Below, one piece after another: positions 61,621 to 64,000 of a DNA stretch of 64,000 bases. The stretch's first letter is position 1. Each line of letters opens with the position of its first letter. The position numbers and the translations under genes were made by a program. The stretch lies in assembly GCA_026874595.1 (NCBI GenBank), contig CM049306.1:23793019-23857018 (forward strand), given 5' to 3'. Under the pieces are notes generated by a model. It did not search any database and was not told where the DNA came from. It worked only from the letters and a program-made list of their open reading frames with translations. This DNA comes from Sipunculus nudus. Its lineage: Eukaryota; Annelida; Sipuncula; Golfingiida; Sipunculidae.

Positions 61621-63183
61621 TAAAACGTGTTTCACGGATGGCTGCGATAATATGAAGCGCAGGTGTATATTCAATTAAAGGCTAGGTCGTTAGGATTCAT
61701 GTATGTCACAGTATATGGTATAGAATAGGTACACAGGTAAGTAGTCAGACAGCGTTCATAATTTAAATAAACGTTAAAGGATTATTATTCACTTTTCCTC
61801 ATGTTTCATATAGTTTTATTTATAAATTACATAAGTTATACCTATTTATTACTCGTAGTTGATTACTATGGGCACCTAAATACCTTTTTCCGGTATCACT
61901 GTATAACTGCAAAAGAATTTTACCAAAGTATATCACATTATATCGGATGCCTTCATGATATATCTCCTCCATCGAGGATTTGGATTTATTAAAATATATA
62001 ATCGTATTAAAATATATGGTTCATATTAAGATATCTAATGAATTAGAAGGCACTGAGATGATGATGGCTGTGAATGTCTATCATTTATGAGGTCTATTAC
62101 ATCCCTTGGATATTGCCACGCTCGTATTACAAAGGTTATTAGTAAAGGTATATTACGATTATCGGGATCTCTTGGTCGGCACATGATTAAACAAATTATA
62201 AAAAGTACTGTATGACCATGCTCTCACCATGATTTCCAGATTCAGTATTCTCAAATCCAAGTTTTTTTTCTCAAGCAACATTGATTTACAGACATGGTTT
62301 CGGAAGTGAGGAAGGTTACCCGACGGTCATACGTAGAGTCTTCGGCCATTTGGGAACTCTTTTGGGAAGTCTGGACTCGGAAGGCGTCACCTATTGACGT
62401 CACCCATGCCTACAATGGCGTCTGGTTTGGGCGAGCTGCTTGACACGAATGGCATTTGATGTAAAGGTCATTATCGGCTTCAGCGTCCTAGCAAGCAGTC
62501 GTAGCCCCCGCCGTTTTCACTTAAGTCAAACCAGCTAGCCCCTCAATAATTAGCCAGAGCCACAGCTGTGGAGCCTAATTGTACACAAGGACAAGTGCTT
62601 GTTCACGCTGGTCCGGTCCCATGTGGCGTGATGAGGAGTCATATCTGTAAAGGGCGCTTTAAGGGTCACTCTTAGATAATAGACATTATTTCATTATTTC
62701 ATCACCTCAGCTGACGTAGGCTTGGCCGAAAATGTTAATATGCACCTTAATATCGCAACACATCTTCACTCGTACCCTTTGTAATATAAACGTGGAAATA
62801 TCCAAGGGAAGAAACAGACCTCATTAATAATAGACATTCACATCATTCATCCTCTCATTGCCTTCTGATTCAGTAGATTTGTTAATATTCGCCATACATT
62901 TTTAATTCATTCTCCTCCTCTGTGATGATGAACGTGATATTAACAATGGTCAATTGAAATGACAAAGATATCCTGTAATTCAACACAGCAGACATCTACC
63001 GAAATTGTCGTCATGCGGACAATATGTGGTGGATTATTATCGTAGTAATTGCTACTTAAAAGCAACATCCCAGCGCGTAAGCCAGCTGTTGTGACACGAA
63101 ACACGAGCTACATAAATATTATATGTGTCGGCAGCAGCGGGTGCCAGTGTTATATACCGCTTATATACAACTTGAACGAAAGC

Positions 63184-63196
63184 GTTGCCAAGCAAC
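63184..63196. promoter_or_regulatory. RFX X-box-like site
   Basis: GTTGCCAAGCAAC: two inverted half-sites separated by one base, as in many ciliary-gene X-boxes. Motif match only. Confidence 0.4.
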
Positions 63197-63673
63197 GGTT
63201 TCTTCGACTAAGGAAGGTTTCGGTTCATTTTTGGTTGCATGCCTAATTTACGTGAATGCTCGAACTGTTTTCCGGTAACATTTACACACCGTTAGCACGA
63301 ACGTTTCTAAAGCTTAATACTTAAAATGATGAAATTATACTCTTTTTATTTTAATCTCTATTCAAATGTCTAGCCAAATGATCTCAAACCTTGATTTTAA
63401 AAACTTTACCTGGTGAAAGCGGCAACCTTAATCATAACAATAGAAACTTGAATACATACAAGTATATAACCAGATCCGGGTCAGGGTTAAGGTTACTTGC
63501 TGTTTAAAGTCATACAGAAACCTTTCCGTCAAACGTGTATACTTAAGTGAGTAAACGATTAATACAGTTATATTGAATTGCAGTTACATTGAATTTCTTC
63601 CACACAGCTATTAGTTACCATATATATTAGTATTAAGAATAATTTAAGAAACAACAATACATGTCATTTCTTA

Positions 63674-63712
63674 TGACGTCACCATGTTAACGACGTAACT
63701 ATGACGACGTCA
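63674..63712. promoter_or_regulatory. Group of three CRE/ATF-like sites
   Basis: TGACGTCA (63674-63681), CGACGTAA (63691-63698) and CGACGTCA (63705-63712) lie within 40 bp, the first a perfect CRE palindrome. There is no nearby gene in view. Confidence 0.4.
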
Positions 63713-64000
63713 TTTCCTAATTAGCCGATAACAATTTAAATGTGTCTTGTTTTTTCTTTTAAAAATATATATTTAAACATGTTCTCAGTGTATTTGATCT
63801 GTGGGGATAGTGATTTATAGGAAGAGGTGGTTATATTTTGGAGTAGATCTATATAATGAAAATGATGTATATACGGCAAACCAAAGAGGATAACAGACAA
63901 TCAGGGGGGGGGGGGGCAATTTGGCGTGTTCGAGAACCCGATACGCATTTTTATTTTACTGATTTTATAGTTCTTCATCAAAATTCACTAAGAACCACGC

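Larger units (their letters stand above)
61621..64000. other. Intergenic, possible regulatory sites
   Basis: No gene is recognised. A less AT-rich segment at 62280-62660 carries a TGACGTCA at 62395-62402. An X-box-like site lies at 63184-63196 and a group of CRE-like sites at 63674-63712. A G-run lies at 63904-63916. Confidence 0.35.

Overview
This window is animal nuclear DNA: AT-rich, almost entirely non-coding, with short exons bounded by GT-AG introns, tRNA-derived SINEs, a decayed LINE, non-autonomous transposons and many microsatellites. The mix of repeats (tRNA SINEs, dispersed elements ending in short hairpins and carrying internal satellite units) looks like a lophotrochozoan, most likely a bivalve or other mollusc. 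That placement is inference; no sequence here names the species.

One gene can be assembled by eye, on the + strand from about 1.4 to 16.1 kb. Every junction falls in codon phase 2: a signal-peptide exon (1384-1460), a Ser/Thr-rich mucin-like exon (3891-4139), an exon with a juxtamembrane stalk and the single transmembrane helix (12678-12815), and a last exon with a tyrosine-bearing cytoplasmic tail, stop codon and poly(A) signal (15767-15923, AATAAA at 16071). A second in-phase signal-peptide exon lies at 8159-8214. The simplest reading is one type I membrane glycoprotein gene with two alternative first exons: a 206-residue form with the mucin-like ectodomain and a 116-residue form almost without one. 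The family is not recognised.

The rest is mostly repeats. Four copies of one element family with hairpin/palindromic ends lie at 6.0-7.1 kb (-), 22.6-24.6 kb (+), 51.7-54.4 kb (+) and 56.5-57.3 kb (-, truncated). The two + copies carry tandem satellite units of about 336 bp, and the 51.7 kb copy is inserted inside another dispersed element whose uninterrupted relative lies at 3.1-3.8 kb. Two copies of a TIR transposon (13421-13888 and 28052-28750) each have a perfect 9-bp target-site duplication. A pogo/Tigger-like MITE lies at 9352-9636. Six tRNA-derived SINEs of one family and one of another family are present, plus a non-LTR reverse-transcriptase remnant at 25732-26220 (-). There is a perfect 582-bp tandem duplication at 45-46.2 kb, and minisatellites of 21, 41 and about 20 bp.

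From about 16.1 kb to the end I see no convincing protein-coding gene. Candidate regulatory sites include three RFX X-box-like motifs, a POU octamer cluster, CRE sites near the right edge and a perfect 14-bp-arm inverted repeat at 11411-11439. The open frames scattered through the window are mostly chance or lie inside repeats.
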